Shown piece after piece: positions 8,039-16,162 of a stretch of DNA of 64,000 nt. The position numbers and the translations under genes are program-made. Source of the stretch: Armatimonadota bacterium (lineage in GTDB: Bacteria > Armatimonadota > UBA5829 > DSUL01); assembly GCA_025998755.1 (NCBI GenBank), contig AP024674.1, positions 2,434,162-2,498,161 of the forward strand, given 5' to 3'. The notes beneath the pieces are model-generated. The model had not been told where the DNA came from, ran no database searches, and saw only the letters and a program-made list of their open reading frames with translations. How positions within the stretch are numbered: position 1 is the first letter of the stretch; the number at the start of each line of letters is the position of its first letter.

Positions 8039-8716
8039 TCAAGCCCGCCACCAGAAAAACAACCCCACCCCGATCAACACCACTCCTGCCACTCTCTCCA
8101 GCGCGGCCGACGCCGACGCAAGACGCGGTGAGGCCACCACGGCTCCTGCTGACGCCCCCGCAACGATGATGGGGACGCCACGCCCCAGACCGTATGCAAA
8201 CAGCAAAGCCGCTCCGTAGGCGATCTTGCCCTGCGCCATTGCAACAGACAGGATGGCAGCGAGCGCAGGCGTGCCGCACTGCGACCCGGCCAGCCCCACC
8301 ACCATTCCGAGCAGGAATGCCCCGGGGATCCCCCGTCCCACTCTTGCCGCTGCCCCCTGAGCCGAAAAGCCGGGAAGCTGCAGGCGGATGGCCCCCAGCA
8401 TGGACAACCCCAGTAGGATGCACACCGCACTGACAATGTAATACAGAAGACTCTTGTGGGGGCCGAAAAGTCCCCCGACAACAGCGGCGGCCACACCCAG
8501 CAGGGTAAAGGTGACAGCAGCACCCAGCGCGAAGGCTGCTGAAAGGGCGACTGCACGCCCTCGCGAGATGTCGCTGGATCCTCCCACAAAGGCGACGATC
8601 ACCGGTACCATCGCCATGTTGCAGGGCCCGATGCTGGTCACCACTCCTGCTGCCACAACAAGCGCGTAAGCGAAGATGGAGCCAGAAGCTATCAGTCCGG
8701 AGAGGTCTGCAAGCAT
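8039..8716 (-). CDS. CcdA/DsbD-type transmembrane electron carrier
   Basis: The 225-residue protein has about six hydrophobic helices and the family pattern: SIGPCNMAMVPVIVAF near the N-terminus, GLAGSQCGTPALAAIL in the second half, and the LGRGVPIIV segment. The cysteines in GPCN and SQCG match the pair that carries electrons across the membrane. The protein would take reducing power from cytoplasmic thioredoxin and pass it to periplasmic thioredoxin-fold proteins. It is flanked in the same transcript by two such partners (8721-9182 and 7514-8011). Confidence 0.9.
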   Translation of the reverse strand: MLADLSGLIASGSIFAYALVVAAGVVTSIGPCNMAMVPVIVAFVGGSSDISRGRAVALSAAFALGAAVTFTLLGVAAAVVGGLFGPHKSLLYYIVSAVCILLGLSMLGAIRLQLPGFSAQGAAARVGRGIPGAFLLGMVVGLAGSQCGTPALAAILSVAMAQGKIAYGAALLFAYGLGRGVPIIVAGASAGAVVASPRLASASAALERVAGVVLIGVGLFFWWRA

Positions 8717-8720
8717 GCGT

Positions 8721-9182
8721 CTAGCGCGCCTCCGCCAGAGATTGGAGCTTTATCTTGAGATCCTTCTCCGGTATGACGCCCAACACCCGATCTCTCTCTT
8801 TGCCAGTCGCGTCCAGGAAAATGGAGGTGGGGATGACACTGATCTTGAGTTTCTGTACCATGGCCTGCTGCGCCGGGTCGTCCACCTTCACCTCAACAAA
8901 GGCCACCTTGCCGGAAAAGGCTGGAGCCACTTTCGAGGCGATCCTGGACATCTCCTGGCACTGAGCGCACCAGTCCGAGTGAGCCAGCACCCACACTGGC
9001 TTGCCTTCAGGAACAAGGGCGGCAGGGTCTTTGCCTTCGGACTGAGAAGGCGCAAGAGCCTTCGGGTCCGGTGTCGAGCCGGGGCAACAGCTACTGGAAG
9101 ACGGCTGCGGCCCAAAGCTTTTCACGGCGGACAGAACAGCTATTGCCGCGATAACGCCCAGAATCACGATTTTCTCTTTCAT
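8721..9182 (-). CDS. membrane-anchored or exported thioredoxin
   Basis: The protein has 153 residues: an N-terminal hydrophobic segment (about 4-22, signal anchor or signal peptide), a short linker with a CC pair, then a thioredoxin domain. The active site is W71-C72-A-Q-C75 (HSDWCAQCQEM) and the cis-Pro loop is ISVIPTSIFLD. Its ATG overlaps the stop of the arsR-like gene (ATGA), so translation is coupled. It is a likely periplasmic partner of the CcdA protein encoded 4 bp downstream. Confidence 0.9.
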   Translation of the reverse strand: MKEKIVILGVIAAIAVLSAVKSFGPQPSSSSCCPGSTPDPKALAPSQSEGKDPAALVPEGKPVWVLAHSDWCAQCQEMSRIASKVAPAFSGKVAFVEVKVDDPAQQAMVQKLKISVIPTSIFLDATGKERDRVLGVIPEKDLKIKLQSLAEAR

Positions 9183-9562
9183 AAGTCGCTCGTCCTCACA
9201 ATTTCCTCAGCGTTCGACGTGGAGGAGACTTTCTGCCTTGCATCGGCGAAAGAGAAGGCTGCCGGCGCTTTCTCTGTGCCTGATGCCAACTCGATGCGCT
9301 CAACTGTTTTCAGCGCCTCTTTCAGCAACGGGGAGTCATTCAGAGCATAAAAAATCATCTGTCCCGCACGGCGCTGGGTCACCAGCCCTGCGTGCCGCAG
9401 CGTGGCAAGGTGATGAGAGACCGTGGACTGAGGCAGTCCCAGGGCTGGCACTATCTTGCAAACGCACATTTCGCCTTCCCTGGCCAGCAGATCTACCAGG
9501 CGCAGCCGACTGACATCACCGAGAGCACGGAAAAACTGCGCCAGTTGTTGAAGATTCTTCAT
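9179..9562 (-). CDS. ArsR/SmtB-family metal-sensing repressor
   Basis: A winged-helix ArsR protein of 127 residues: FFRALGDVSRLRLVDLLAREGE, recognition helix LGLPQSTVSHHLATLRHAGL, and wing RRAGQMIFYAL. The metal box EMCVCKI (C33 and C35) matches the ELCVCDL site with which ArsR-type sensors bind As(III)/Sb(III) or soft metals. The ATG at 9562 is preceded by GGGGGA; a further ATG 15 bp upstream lacks a ribosome site. Being inside the operon, second after the permease gene, it probably represses its own promoter, where AT-rich repeats are present (10969-11000). The ligand cannot be identified from sequence. Confidence 0.92.
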   Translation of the reverse strand: MKNLQQLAQFFRALGDVSRLRLVDLLAREGEMCVCKIVPALGLPQSTVSHHLATLRHAGLVTQRRAGQMIFYALNDSPLLKEALKTVERIELASGTEKAPAAFSFADARQKVSSTSNAEEIVRTSDL

Positions 9563-9636
9563 CGGCTTTTCCCCCATCCATTGAAAACCGCAACACTTGT
9601 TCTCGCCCGACGTTGGCTCCTATTACCGTTTCGCCA

Positions 9637-10968
9637 TCAACCCAGCGCGCCGTAAATCATCCCTGCGGCGGTGGCCATCACGATGACCAACAACACGAAG
9701 GCCACAGTCTTCTGGGTTCCCATAATGGAGCGGATCACCAGCATGTTCGGCAGAGACAGGGCCGGTCCAGCCAGTAGCAGAGCCAGCGCGGGTCCCTTGC
9801 CCATCCCGCTGCCCAGAAGTCCCTGAAGGATGGGCACCTCGGTCAATGTGGCGAAATACATGAAGGCGCCCACGACCGATGCGAACAGGTTCGCCTGCAG
9901 ACTGTTGCCTCCCACGGCCTTCGAGACCCACTCCGAGGGAATGAGCCCCTCGTGGCCGGGCCGCCCCAGCAAAAGGCCGGCAACCAGCACACCCATCAGG
10001 AGCAGAGGCAGGATCTGCTTCGCGAAGCTCCAGCTGGACTCGAACCAGCTGCCCGCCTCGTCTGTCCGGGTTCCAGTGATGACGCTGAGGCCGATGACGC
10101 CCACGGTGAACGGGGCCAGTGGCTCGTGCGGGACCGCCAGGGCCGTTACCGCGACGGCCACCGCCGCAAGCGCCAGCTTCCAGGCCTCCACACTCATCCA
10201 CAAAACCATCACTACGGCGAGCGCGGCGGCCGCCGCAGCCGTGATGGCCCACTTAGCGCTGTAGATGGCAGCCCAGGCGCCTGTCTGGACGGCGGGCTTT
10301 CCCCAGTTGGCGAACACCAGAATGGCCACCAGCAAGGCGAAAAAGACCGCGTTCTGCCACAGGGGACGAGCAGGGTCTTCATCCGGAAGCGCCATGGCGG
10401 CCTCTGCGCGCGTCTCCTCTTCTTGCCGAAAGAGAAGGTGCATGAGCAACCCGATGATCACACTGAAAGAGATGGCTCCCACCGCGCGGGCGATACCCAT
10501 CTCCAGTCCCAGCACGCGCGCCGTCAGGATGATGGCCAGCACATTGATGGCCGGCCCGGAGTAAAGGAAGGCGGTCGCCGGACCCAGTCCCGCGCCCATC
10601 CGATAGATACCCGCAAACAGAGGGAGCACGGTACAGGAACAGACGGCCAGAAGCGTGCCGGAGACGGACGCCACCCCGTAGGCAAGCAGCCGATTAGCCT
10701 TCGGCCCCAGATACCGGATAACGGACGCCTGACTGACAAACACCGCAATGGCCCCCGCGATGAAGAAGGCGGGAATCAGACAGAGCAGGACGTGCTCGCG
10801 GGCGTACCACTTTGCCAGGTGCATCGCCTCCAGCACCGCACCGTCGAACCGCGGGGTGCCGGCGGGCAGGAAGAAGAAAACGAGGAAGACGGCCGTGATG
10901 ATCGCCAGGGGGCGGTATTCGGTTTTCCAGTCCAAGGGTCGGCCTCCAAATTCGCGAGGAGCGGGCAT
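9637..10968 (-). CDS. DUF318/YraQ-family permease (ArsP-like)
   Basis: The 443-residue membrane protein has about ten hydrophobic helices in two halves separated by a hydrophilic loop (RQEEETRAEAAMALPDEDPA). It carries the family motifs: AVCSCTVLPLFAG (C110, C112), FLYSGPAINVLAI, and, in the second half, LTEVPILQGLLGSGMG and LAGPALSLPNMLVI. Family members include ArsP, which exports methylarsenite; many others are of unknown substrate. The vicinal cysteines in CSC are candidates for binding a soft metal or metalloid. It is the first gene of the seven-gene cluster, so it is probably the transport component to which the redox and sensor genes are dedicated. Confidence 0.88.
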   Translation of the reverse strand: MPAPREFGGRPLDWKTEYRPLAIITAVFLVFFFLPAGTPRFDGAVLEAMHLAKWYAREHVLLCLIPAFFIAGAIAVFVSQASVIRYLGPKANRLLAYGVASVSGTLLAVCSCTVLPLFAGIYRMGAGLGPATAFLYSGPAINVLAIILTARVLGLEMGIARAVGAISFSVIIGLLMHLLFRQEEETRAEAAMALPDEDPARPLWQNAVFFALLVAILVFANWGKPAVQTGAWAAIYSAKWAITAAAAAALAVVMVLWMSVEAWKLALAAVAVAVTALAVPHEPLAPFTVGVIGLSVITGTRTDEAGSWFESSWSFAKQILPLLLMGVLVAGLLLGRPGHEGLIPSEWVSKAVGGNSLQANLFASVVGAFMYFATLTEVPILQGLLGSGMGKGPALALLLAGPALSLPNMLVIRSIMGTQKTVAFVLLVIVMATAAGMIYGALG

Positions 10969-11000
10969 CTATCGATATATCTACATATTTGGATGCTTCG
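10969..11000 (-). promoter_or_regulatory. AT-rich repeats, candidate ArsR operator
   Basis: Between the promoter and the permease start lies an AT-rich stretch that stands out from its GC-rich surroundings, reading on the minus strand CAAATATGTAGATATATC then GATAGATG, with a TATCGATA palindrome (10970-10977). ArsR-family operators are typically AT-rich imperfect repeats of this kind overlapping the start of transcription. Assignment to the ArsR gene in the same operon is inference. Confidence 0.5.
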
Positions 11001-11030
11001 ATTATATCTCAAGGTTCATCACATCGGCAA
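11001..11030 (-). promoter_or_regulatory. sigma-70-type promoter of the permease/redox cluster
   Basis: On the minus strand a -35 TTGCCG (11030-11025) and a perfect -10 TATAAT (11006-11001) are separated by 18 bp. Transcription would begin about 11 bp further on, inside the AT-rich repeats. Confidence 0.6.
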
Positions 11031-11398
11031 TGTTTCGCCCCGGGAGATGGAGCCGAAGATTGCGGGAATCACCTTGCTGGCGGCAAATCGCCGCTCACGT
11101 CCCAAGCTGAAGCTCTTGGCCTGCCTGACTCCGTTCGCCGGAAAGACCCGAGGCGGACAACGCGAGCCAGGAGTTGAAGCCAGCGATCAAAGCAGCGGAA
11201 TGGCTAGCCACATCCTCCCGAGACAGACTGACCAAGCCTGCAGAGTAGCCGCCCAGCTAGTGATTGCCCCCTCTTCGTGAAGGGCCAAGGCAGGTCAACA
11301 CCCTGGGACTATCCAAGGCCCGCAGCAGTATCCGAGGAGCCAACGGGGGATATCGCGATCTGCATCCTGCGCCGACAGACCCATCGCCCCTCGCCCCC
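11031..11398. other. intergenic stretch without recognisable feature
   Basis: About 370 bp between the permease-cluster promoter and the 3' end of queG. I see no coding potential, tRNA-like fold or strong terminator here; the open frames are short and lack family resemblance. Confidence 0.5.
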
Positions 11399-12523
11399 TC
11401 ACCCCAGTGCCGCGCGGATCTCTTCCAGAACGTCCGGGTCGGATTCGCGTATGAGGAGTTTCTGCAGGATCTCCAGCCCGCGCCGATCGCCGATCCGGCC
11501 CAGAGCCCACGCGGCGTGAGCACGCACCACCGTGCTGGGGTCGTGAAGCGCCTTCAGCAAGGCCGGCACAGCCGCTGGGTCGCCGATGTTTCCCAAGGCG
11601 ACGCACGCGTTGCGCCGTAGGCGATTGCGCCCGATCCATCCGGGCGAACCCGTTTTCAGAGAGGTCTCGAACTCGGCCTGTGTCATCTCCAACAACCGGA
11701 TGAGATCCGGAAAAGCCGGCACCGGGCCGGGCTCGAAATCCGACGGATCTCCCGGAACAGCCGCCGCATTCTGGGGACAGACTTCCTGACAGATGTCGCA
11801 GCCGTAGATCATCGTTCCCATCAGGGGTCGCAGCTCGCGCGGAATGATGCCGCTCATCTGAGTGAGATGCGATATGCAGCGGTTCAGATCTATTTCGAAC
11901 GGCGAGACGATGGCTCCCGTGGGGCAGGCCGCCAGACACAGCTCGCAACTGCCACAGCGGTGGTCCTGAAAAGGCTCATCAAAGGGCAACTCCGCGTCAG
12001 TGACGATCTCCCCGAGAACCACCCAGCTCCCGGCCTCCCCCGCAAACACGCAGGCGTTTTTCCCGGCCCAGGCCAGGCCGCTCGACAGCGCGGCGGCGCG
12101 GTCCATCAGCGGGCCCGTGTCGCACAGGATGCGCGTGGCGCACCCGGGAAGTAGATCCTTCAGACGGCCCTCCACCACAGAAAGCTTCTCCCGCATCACA
12201 AGATGATAATCCCTGCCGCGGGCGAATCGGGCGATCACTCCGCTCAGGGTCCCCGGCGGTGGTGCAGGCGGGTCGCAGGGCCGCAGATACGACAGTGCGC
12301 AACAGATCACGGACTTGGCTCCGGGCAGCAGCAAGTCCGGGCGACAGAAACGCTCCTCGCTGCCCTCCACCAGCCCGTAGTGGCCCGCGAACCCTTTCGC
12401 CACGCGTTCGCGCAGACGGCGGCCAGCCTCCTGAAGCGGGCGCGCCGGCCCGATGGCCAGGCCGGTTAGTCCGGCCCTGCTTGCGCACTCCTTGAGTTCA
12501 GCAACGATCCGCACGGCCTCCAT
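11399..12523 (-). CDS. queG: epoxyqueuosine reductase QueG
   Basis: The 374-residue protein catalyses the last step of queuosine synthesis, reduction of epoxyqueuosine in tRNA, using cobalamin and two [4Fe-4S] clusters. The ferredoxin-like cysteines are C190-x2-C193-x2-C196-x3-C200 (CGSCELCLAACPTGAI), C216, and C242-x2-C245-x3-C249 (CDICQEVCP). The catalytic Asp lies in LCDTGPLMDR (D135), followed by the GLAWAGKN motif. Two HEAT-like repeats close the protein (RNACVALGNIGDPAAVPALL and VVRAHAAWALGRIGD). The ATG at 12523 begins the family's usual N-terminus; the long upstream extension of the frame is not coding. It is transcribed divergently from the dehydrogenase gene. Confidence 0.95.
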   Translation of the reverse strand: MEAVRIVAELKECASRAGLTGLAIGPARPLQEAGRRLRERVAKGFAGHYGLVEGSEERFCRPDLLLPGAKSVICCALSYLRPCDPPAPPPGTLSGVIARFARGRDYHLVMREKLSVVEGRLKDLLPGCATRILCDTGPLMDRAAALSSGLAWAGKNACVFAGEAGSWVVLGEIVTDAELPFDEPFQDHRCGSCELCLAACPTGAIVSPFEIDLNRCISHLTQMSGIIPRELRPLMGTMIYGCDICQEVCPQNAAAVPGDPSDFEPGPVPAFPDLIRLLEMTQAEFETSLKTGSPGWIGRNRLRRNACVALGNIGDPAAVPALLKALHDPSTVVRAHAAWALGRIGDRRGLEILQKLLIRESDPDVLEEIRAALG

Positions 12524-12672
12524 CAATTGAGCATTGTAACCCGACCGGGAAGGAGCGAGGCACAGGCGCGCAGAAACGGCCGATGGACGAGATACCCGGC
12601 GGACGCCGCTTTCACCGCCCGAAGAGCATTTCTTATGCCATGATCCCAACCCTGGGAGGAGCCCCACCAAAA

Positions 12673-13674
12673 GTGCCTGAGAAAGTCGCCATCCTGATAT
12701 CCAACGAACTCCGACGCGACATCTTCGATGACGCCACCTGGGAAGACCTGCTGCGCGTGGCTGAGCCCGTCCTGCCCAGCGCGGACGGGCCAGTGACTGC
12801 TCAGATGGCCCGGAATCTTTTGCGAGGAGCCCGTGCGTGCATTACCGGATGGGGAAGCCCCGCCCTCACGGCAGACGTTCTTGCGGAGGCGGAGTTGCTG
12901 GGTCTGGTGGCACACGCTGCCGGAAGCGTAAAAGCTTTCGTAAGCGATGCGCTCTGGGAGAGAGGCGTTCGCGTGACCAGCGCGGCCCCCGCGCTGGCCG
13001 TGGATGTGGCCTGGACCACCGTTGCCCTGATGGTTCTGGCCAGGAAGAATGTTTTTCTGTTACGGGAGCATCTCCGCCAGGGCGGTTGGAAACCGATGCC
13101 GGGCTGGCCATCCAGCGAACTGTACGGCGCGGTCATCGGTTTGGTCGGCGCAAGCCACGTGGGCCGCTGCGTGATCCGGCTTCTGGAGAACTCCGGGGCC
13201 AGGCTCCTGCTCTATGACCCATACGTGTCCGGAGAGGAAGCGGCGCGCTTGGGAGTGGAAAAACGGGAAGCACTGGACCAACTCATCGCGGAGTCCGACA
13301 TCGTGAGCCTGCACGCTCCAAAGCTGCCGGAGACCCACCATATGCTGAACGCCGGAAACCTGCACCTGATGAAGGATCATAGCATCCTCATCAATACGGC
13401 CCGAGGCGCGCTGATTGACGAGGCGGCGCTGATAGAACTGCTGCGGACGCGTCCCATCTTCGCCTGCCTGGACGTGACGGACCCGGAGCCTCCCGCGCCG
13501 GACAGTCCTCTGCGGACGCTGCCGAACGTGCTGCTGACGCCGCACGTGGCCGGCTGCGTGGGAAGCGGTCTGAAGCGGCTGGGCGCGGCAGCCGCGGAGG
13601 AGGTCCGCCGTTTTCTGGCCGGCGAGCCGCTTCTCAACGAAGTGACCCGCGAGATGCTTCCGCGGCTGGCGTAG
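12673..13674 (+). CDS. D-isomer-specific 2-hydroxyacid dehydrogenase
   Basis: An NAD-dependent dehydrogenase of the D-2-hydroxyacid family with an N-terminal catalytic lobe and a Rossmann domain. The nucleotide loop is IGLVGASHVGR, and an acidic residue after the second strand (LLLYDPYVS) favours NAD over NADP. The catalytic triad is visible: Arg in LINTARGALIDE, Glu in VTDPEPP and His in LLTPHVAG. The substrate is unknown. The GTG at 12673 is chosen because GGGAGGA lies 12 bp upstream and the family N-terminus (VAILISNEL) starts right after it; ATG codons at 12640 and 12583 in the same frame are alternatives. The gene converges on the symporter gene with a 4-bp gap. Confidence 0.85.
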   Translation: MPEKVAILISNELRRDIFDDATWEDLLRVAEPVLPSADGPVTAQMARNLLRGARACITGWGSPALTADVLAEAELLGLVAHAAGSVKAFVSDALWERGVRVTSAAPALAVDVAWTTVALMVLARKNVFLLREHLRQGGWKPMPGWPSSELYGAVIGLVGASHVGRCVIRLLENSGARLLLYDPYVSGEEAARLGVEKREALDQLIAESDIVSLHAPKLPETHHMLNAGNLHLMKDHSILINTARGALIDEAALIELLRTRPIFACLDVTDPEPPAPDSPLRTLPNVLLTPHVAGCVGSGLKRLGAAAAEEVRRFLAGEPLLNEVTREMLPRLA

Positions 13675-13678
13675 CGGC

Positions 13679-15040
13679 TTAGGCGCGACGTTCCGTGTCC
13701 TCTTCCTCTATTCGTCCCGACCAAAGATATTTGCGCGTTTCCGCGACGATGACACCGTTCAACAGAAGCAAAGACGCCAGATTGGGGATGGCCATCAGGG
13801 CGTTAGCCGCGTCGGCGAATTCCCACACCAGCGGCAGAGCCGTGACCGATCCGGCCATCACCGCGCAGACCCACAGCACGCGATACGGCAGCACCGCCCG
13901 GCTCCCGAAAAGGTACTCCACCGCTTTTTCGCCGTAGTAAGACCATCCCAGGATGGTGGAGAAGACAAAAATAGCCAGACCGGCGTTCAGGATTAGCGGA
14001 CCGATATCGTGGAGCTGTGCGAAGGCCTGCCGCGCCAGCGCAACTCCCTGCACACCCTCCTTCCAGTGTCCCGAGTTGACGATGACCAGGCCGGTCATGG
14101 CGCAGACCACCACCGTATCCCAGAAAGTGCCCGTGGAGGAGACCAGGGCTTGACGCACGGGGTTGCGCGTGCGCGCCGCGGCGGCCACGATGGGCGCGGA
14201 CCCCAGCCCTGATTCGTTGGAGAAAAGGCCGCGGGCAATTCCGTAGCGCGCAGCTCCGGCGATGACCCCTCCCAGGAAGCCTCCGGCTGCTGCGCCAGGG
14301 TCAAACGCCATCCGCACAATGAGCGCCAGCGTAGCCGGCAGACTGCGATAACCGACCGCCAGAATTAGCAGGCATCCGAGCACGTAGAACGCCGCCATGA
14401 ACGGCACCAGAACCTCGCAGACGCGGGCGATGGATCGGATGCCGCCCAGAATGGTCAGCCCGGTCAGCAGCATGAGCACTGCGCCCACCACCCAGGCGGC
14501 CCGTCCATCGGAGGTGATCTCAGCAGCCATGGATGCCACCGCGTTCGCCTGCACCATATTGCCGATTCCGAAGGCCGCAACGGCGGTAAACACGGCGAAC
14601 AATACCCCGGCCCACCTTGCGTTCAGGCCGCGCTCCAGAACATACATGGGTCCGCCCGCCATCGCCCCGGACTCCGTCCTGATACGATACTTCACGGAAA
14701 GGAGCGCCTCGGCGTATTTGGTGGCTATCCCGAAGACACCGGTCAGCCACATCCAGAGCACGGCTCCCGGCCCTCCAAGCGACACCGCCGTCGCCACGCC
14801 AACGATGTTTCCCGTCCCAATGGTGGCAGCCAGAGCCGTGGTCAGCGCGCCGAAGTGGCTGACATCGCCTTCAGCCTCTGCCCCTGTGCGCAGCGAAAGA
14901 CGGATGGCCAGCGGCAGGTAACGCTGGATGAAGGCCAGCCGGAACGTCAGAACCAGATGCGTGCCGAACAGCAGGACCAGCATCGGCGGCCCCCAGAGAT
15001 AGCTGTTCAGGACACCCAAAGCGCTGTGCAGTCTTTCCAA
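13679..15040 (-). CDS. sodium:alanine symporter family (AGCS) transporter
   Basis: The 453-residue membrane protein has about ten or eleven helices and the AGCS signatures: GDVSHFGALTTALAATIGTG and NIVGVATAVSLGGPGAVLWM early on, FSNESGLGSAPIVAAAA in the middle, and LGWSYYGEKAVEYLFG late. It would take up alanine or glycine with Na+. It starts with TTG at 15040, 4 bp after GGAGG. It stands alone and ends tail-to-tail with the 2-hydroxyacid dehydrogenase gene. Confidence 0.92.
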   Translation of the reverse strand: MERLHSALGVLNSYLWGPPMLVLLFGTHLVLTFRLAFIQRYLPLAIRLSLRTGAEAEGDVSHFGALTTALAATIGTGNIVGVATAVSLGGPGAVLWMWLTGVFGIATKYAEALLSVKYRIRTESGAMAGGPMYVLERGLNARWAGVLFAVFTAVAAFGIGNMVQANAVASMAAEITSDGRAAWVVGAVLMLLTGLTILGGIRSIARVCEVLVPFMAAFYVLGCLLILAVGYRSLPATLALIVRMAFDPGAAAGGFLGGVIAGAARYGIARGLFSNESGLGSAPIVAAAARTRNPVRQALVSSTGTFWDTVVVCAMTGLVIVNSGHWKEGVQGVALARQAFAQLHDIGPLILNAGLAIFVFSTILGWSYYGEKAVEYLFGSRAVLPYRVLWVCAVMAGSVTALPLVWEFADAANALMAIPNLASLLLLNGVIVAETRKYLWSGRIEEEDTERRA

Positions 15041-15303
15041 TCCCCCTCCATTCTGCTAAACTGGCAGGAATCAAGAACATCAGCGGTAATGTGCCGCCGT
15101 CATCCCGGCTTTCTGCTCGTCGTCCGCGGATTCCTGCCGGGAGGAGTTCCCTCAAGGGGCTCCAGGTTTCGGAACCGGACGGTCTGGCTATACCATCCAT
15201 GAGGTAACTTCGAGAACGAAGACGGCTTCGCTTCATCCGCGAGCGACTGAAACGCGACAGTCCGGAGAAACAACTGACGCGGCTCACCAACAGGAGTGGC
15301 TTT

Positions 15304-16143
15304 ATGAAGACCACTGCAACAGTCCTGGCAACCATTGCGCTTATGGCCATGACACTGGCGGGCAAGCCCGCTGGCGCTGCTAATGAGGACGTCAAAGTCT
15401 CGATATCCGCAGCCGGGAGCCCCATAGAGCGCGTGCTGCAGGAGATGACGCAGCTGGCGGAAATCGAATTTCTGCTGGAGCCCGGCGCGTCCGGATCCGT
15501 CACTGTGAATCTGGAGAGGACGCCTCTTGAGGCCGCGCTAGGTGCGATCACGCGCTCGGCGGGTCTGGAGTGGTCGCGCCTGCTGGTGCCGAAGGATGCG
15601 AGCCCGCGCCAGATCCAGGATGCCTTTAACGCCGTGCGCTACGCTCCGAAAGCGAGCATTGTGGTAGACGCAAGCCCCACTCAGCCCGCCGCGGGGGTTC
15701 TGACGGGGAAGGAGTTGGAAGCAGCCTGGAAACAGCCCTCCGCGCTCGGGATGAAGGAGGTTTACTGGGTGCACCGGCCCCGGGTAATCGTGGCCGAGCC
15801 GGAGGAGAAAAACCCGGCGGAGCAGACCCAACCCGACCAGGAGTCCGCATCGCCGGAAAACGTCTATCGCAGCGTGACGAAATCCCTTTCGGCCTTGCCG
15901 CCTGAGCAGGCCTATGCCCTGCTGATGCGCGTCACCGATGAGGTGGTCGCCGCCTTGGAGCCCGGTTCAGTACCAGGGCTGACCGCCGGACTCCCGGTGG
16001 AACCCTCATTCCTGCCGCCGCCTCCTCCGTTGCAGGGACCGATCCGGTTGACCCCCGGGCCCAGCCGCCCCACCATCCGGATGGGTGCGCCCGGGTTTGA
16101 TCCGGTCCTGCGGTATCCGGGGTTCTATTACTGGCCTTACTGA
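15304..16143 (+). CDS. exported STN-like domain protein, second copy
   Basis: The 279-residue protein has a signal peptide (MKTTATVLATIALMAMTLAG, cleavage near GAANE). An STN-like segment at about residues 30-80 follows: VKVSISAAGSPIERVLQEMT, EIEFLLEPGASGSVTVNLER, TPLEAALGAITRSAGLEW. The C-terminal third is rich in Pro and Gly and ends in aromatic residues (GFYYWPY), so it may be unstructured or surface-exposed. The module resembles that of the protein at 1208-2026. The start has a GGAG 8 bp upstream. It stands alone between a symporter gene and a glycosyltransferase gene. Its function is unknown; a periplasmic docking role is only inference. Confidence 0.65.
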   Translation: MKTTATVLATIALMAMTLAGKPAGAANEDVKVSISAAGSPIERVLQEMTQLAEIEFLLEPGASGSVTVNLERTPLEAALGAITRSAGLEWSRLLVPKDASPRQIQDAFNAVRYAPKASIVVDASPTQPAAGVLTGKELEAAWKQPSALGMKEVYWVHRPRVIVAEPEEKNPAEQTQPDQESASPENVYRSVTKSLSALPPEQAYALLMRVTDEVVAALEPGSVPGLTAGLPVEPSFLPPPPPLQGPIRLTPGPSRPTIRMGAPGFDPVLRYPGFYYWPY

Positions 16144-16162
16144 ACTGCTCCCGCCAAGCGTT

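Noticed and set aside
6781-10968. Classical arsenic (ars) or mercury (mer) resistance operon
   Set aside because: There is no ArsB/ACR3, ArsC, ArsM, MerA or MerT; only the ArsR-type sensor and an ArsP-like permease match.
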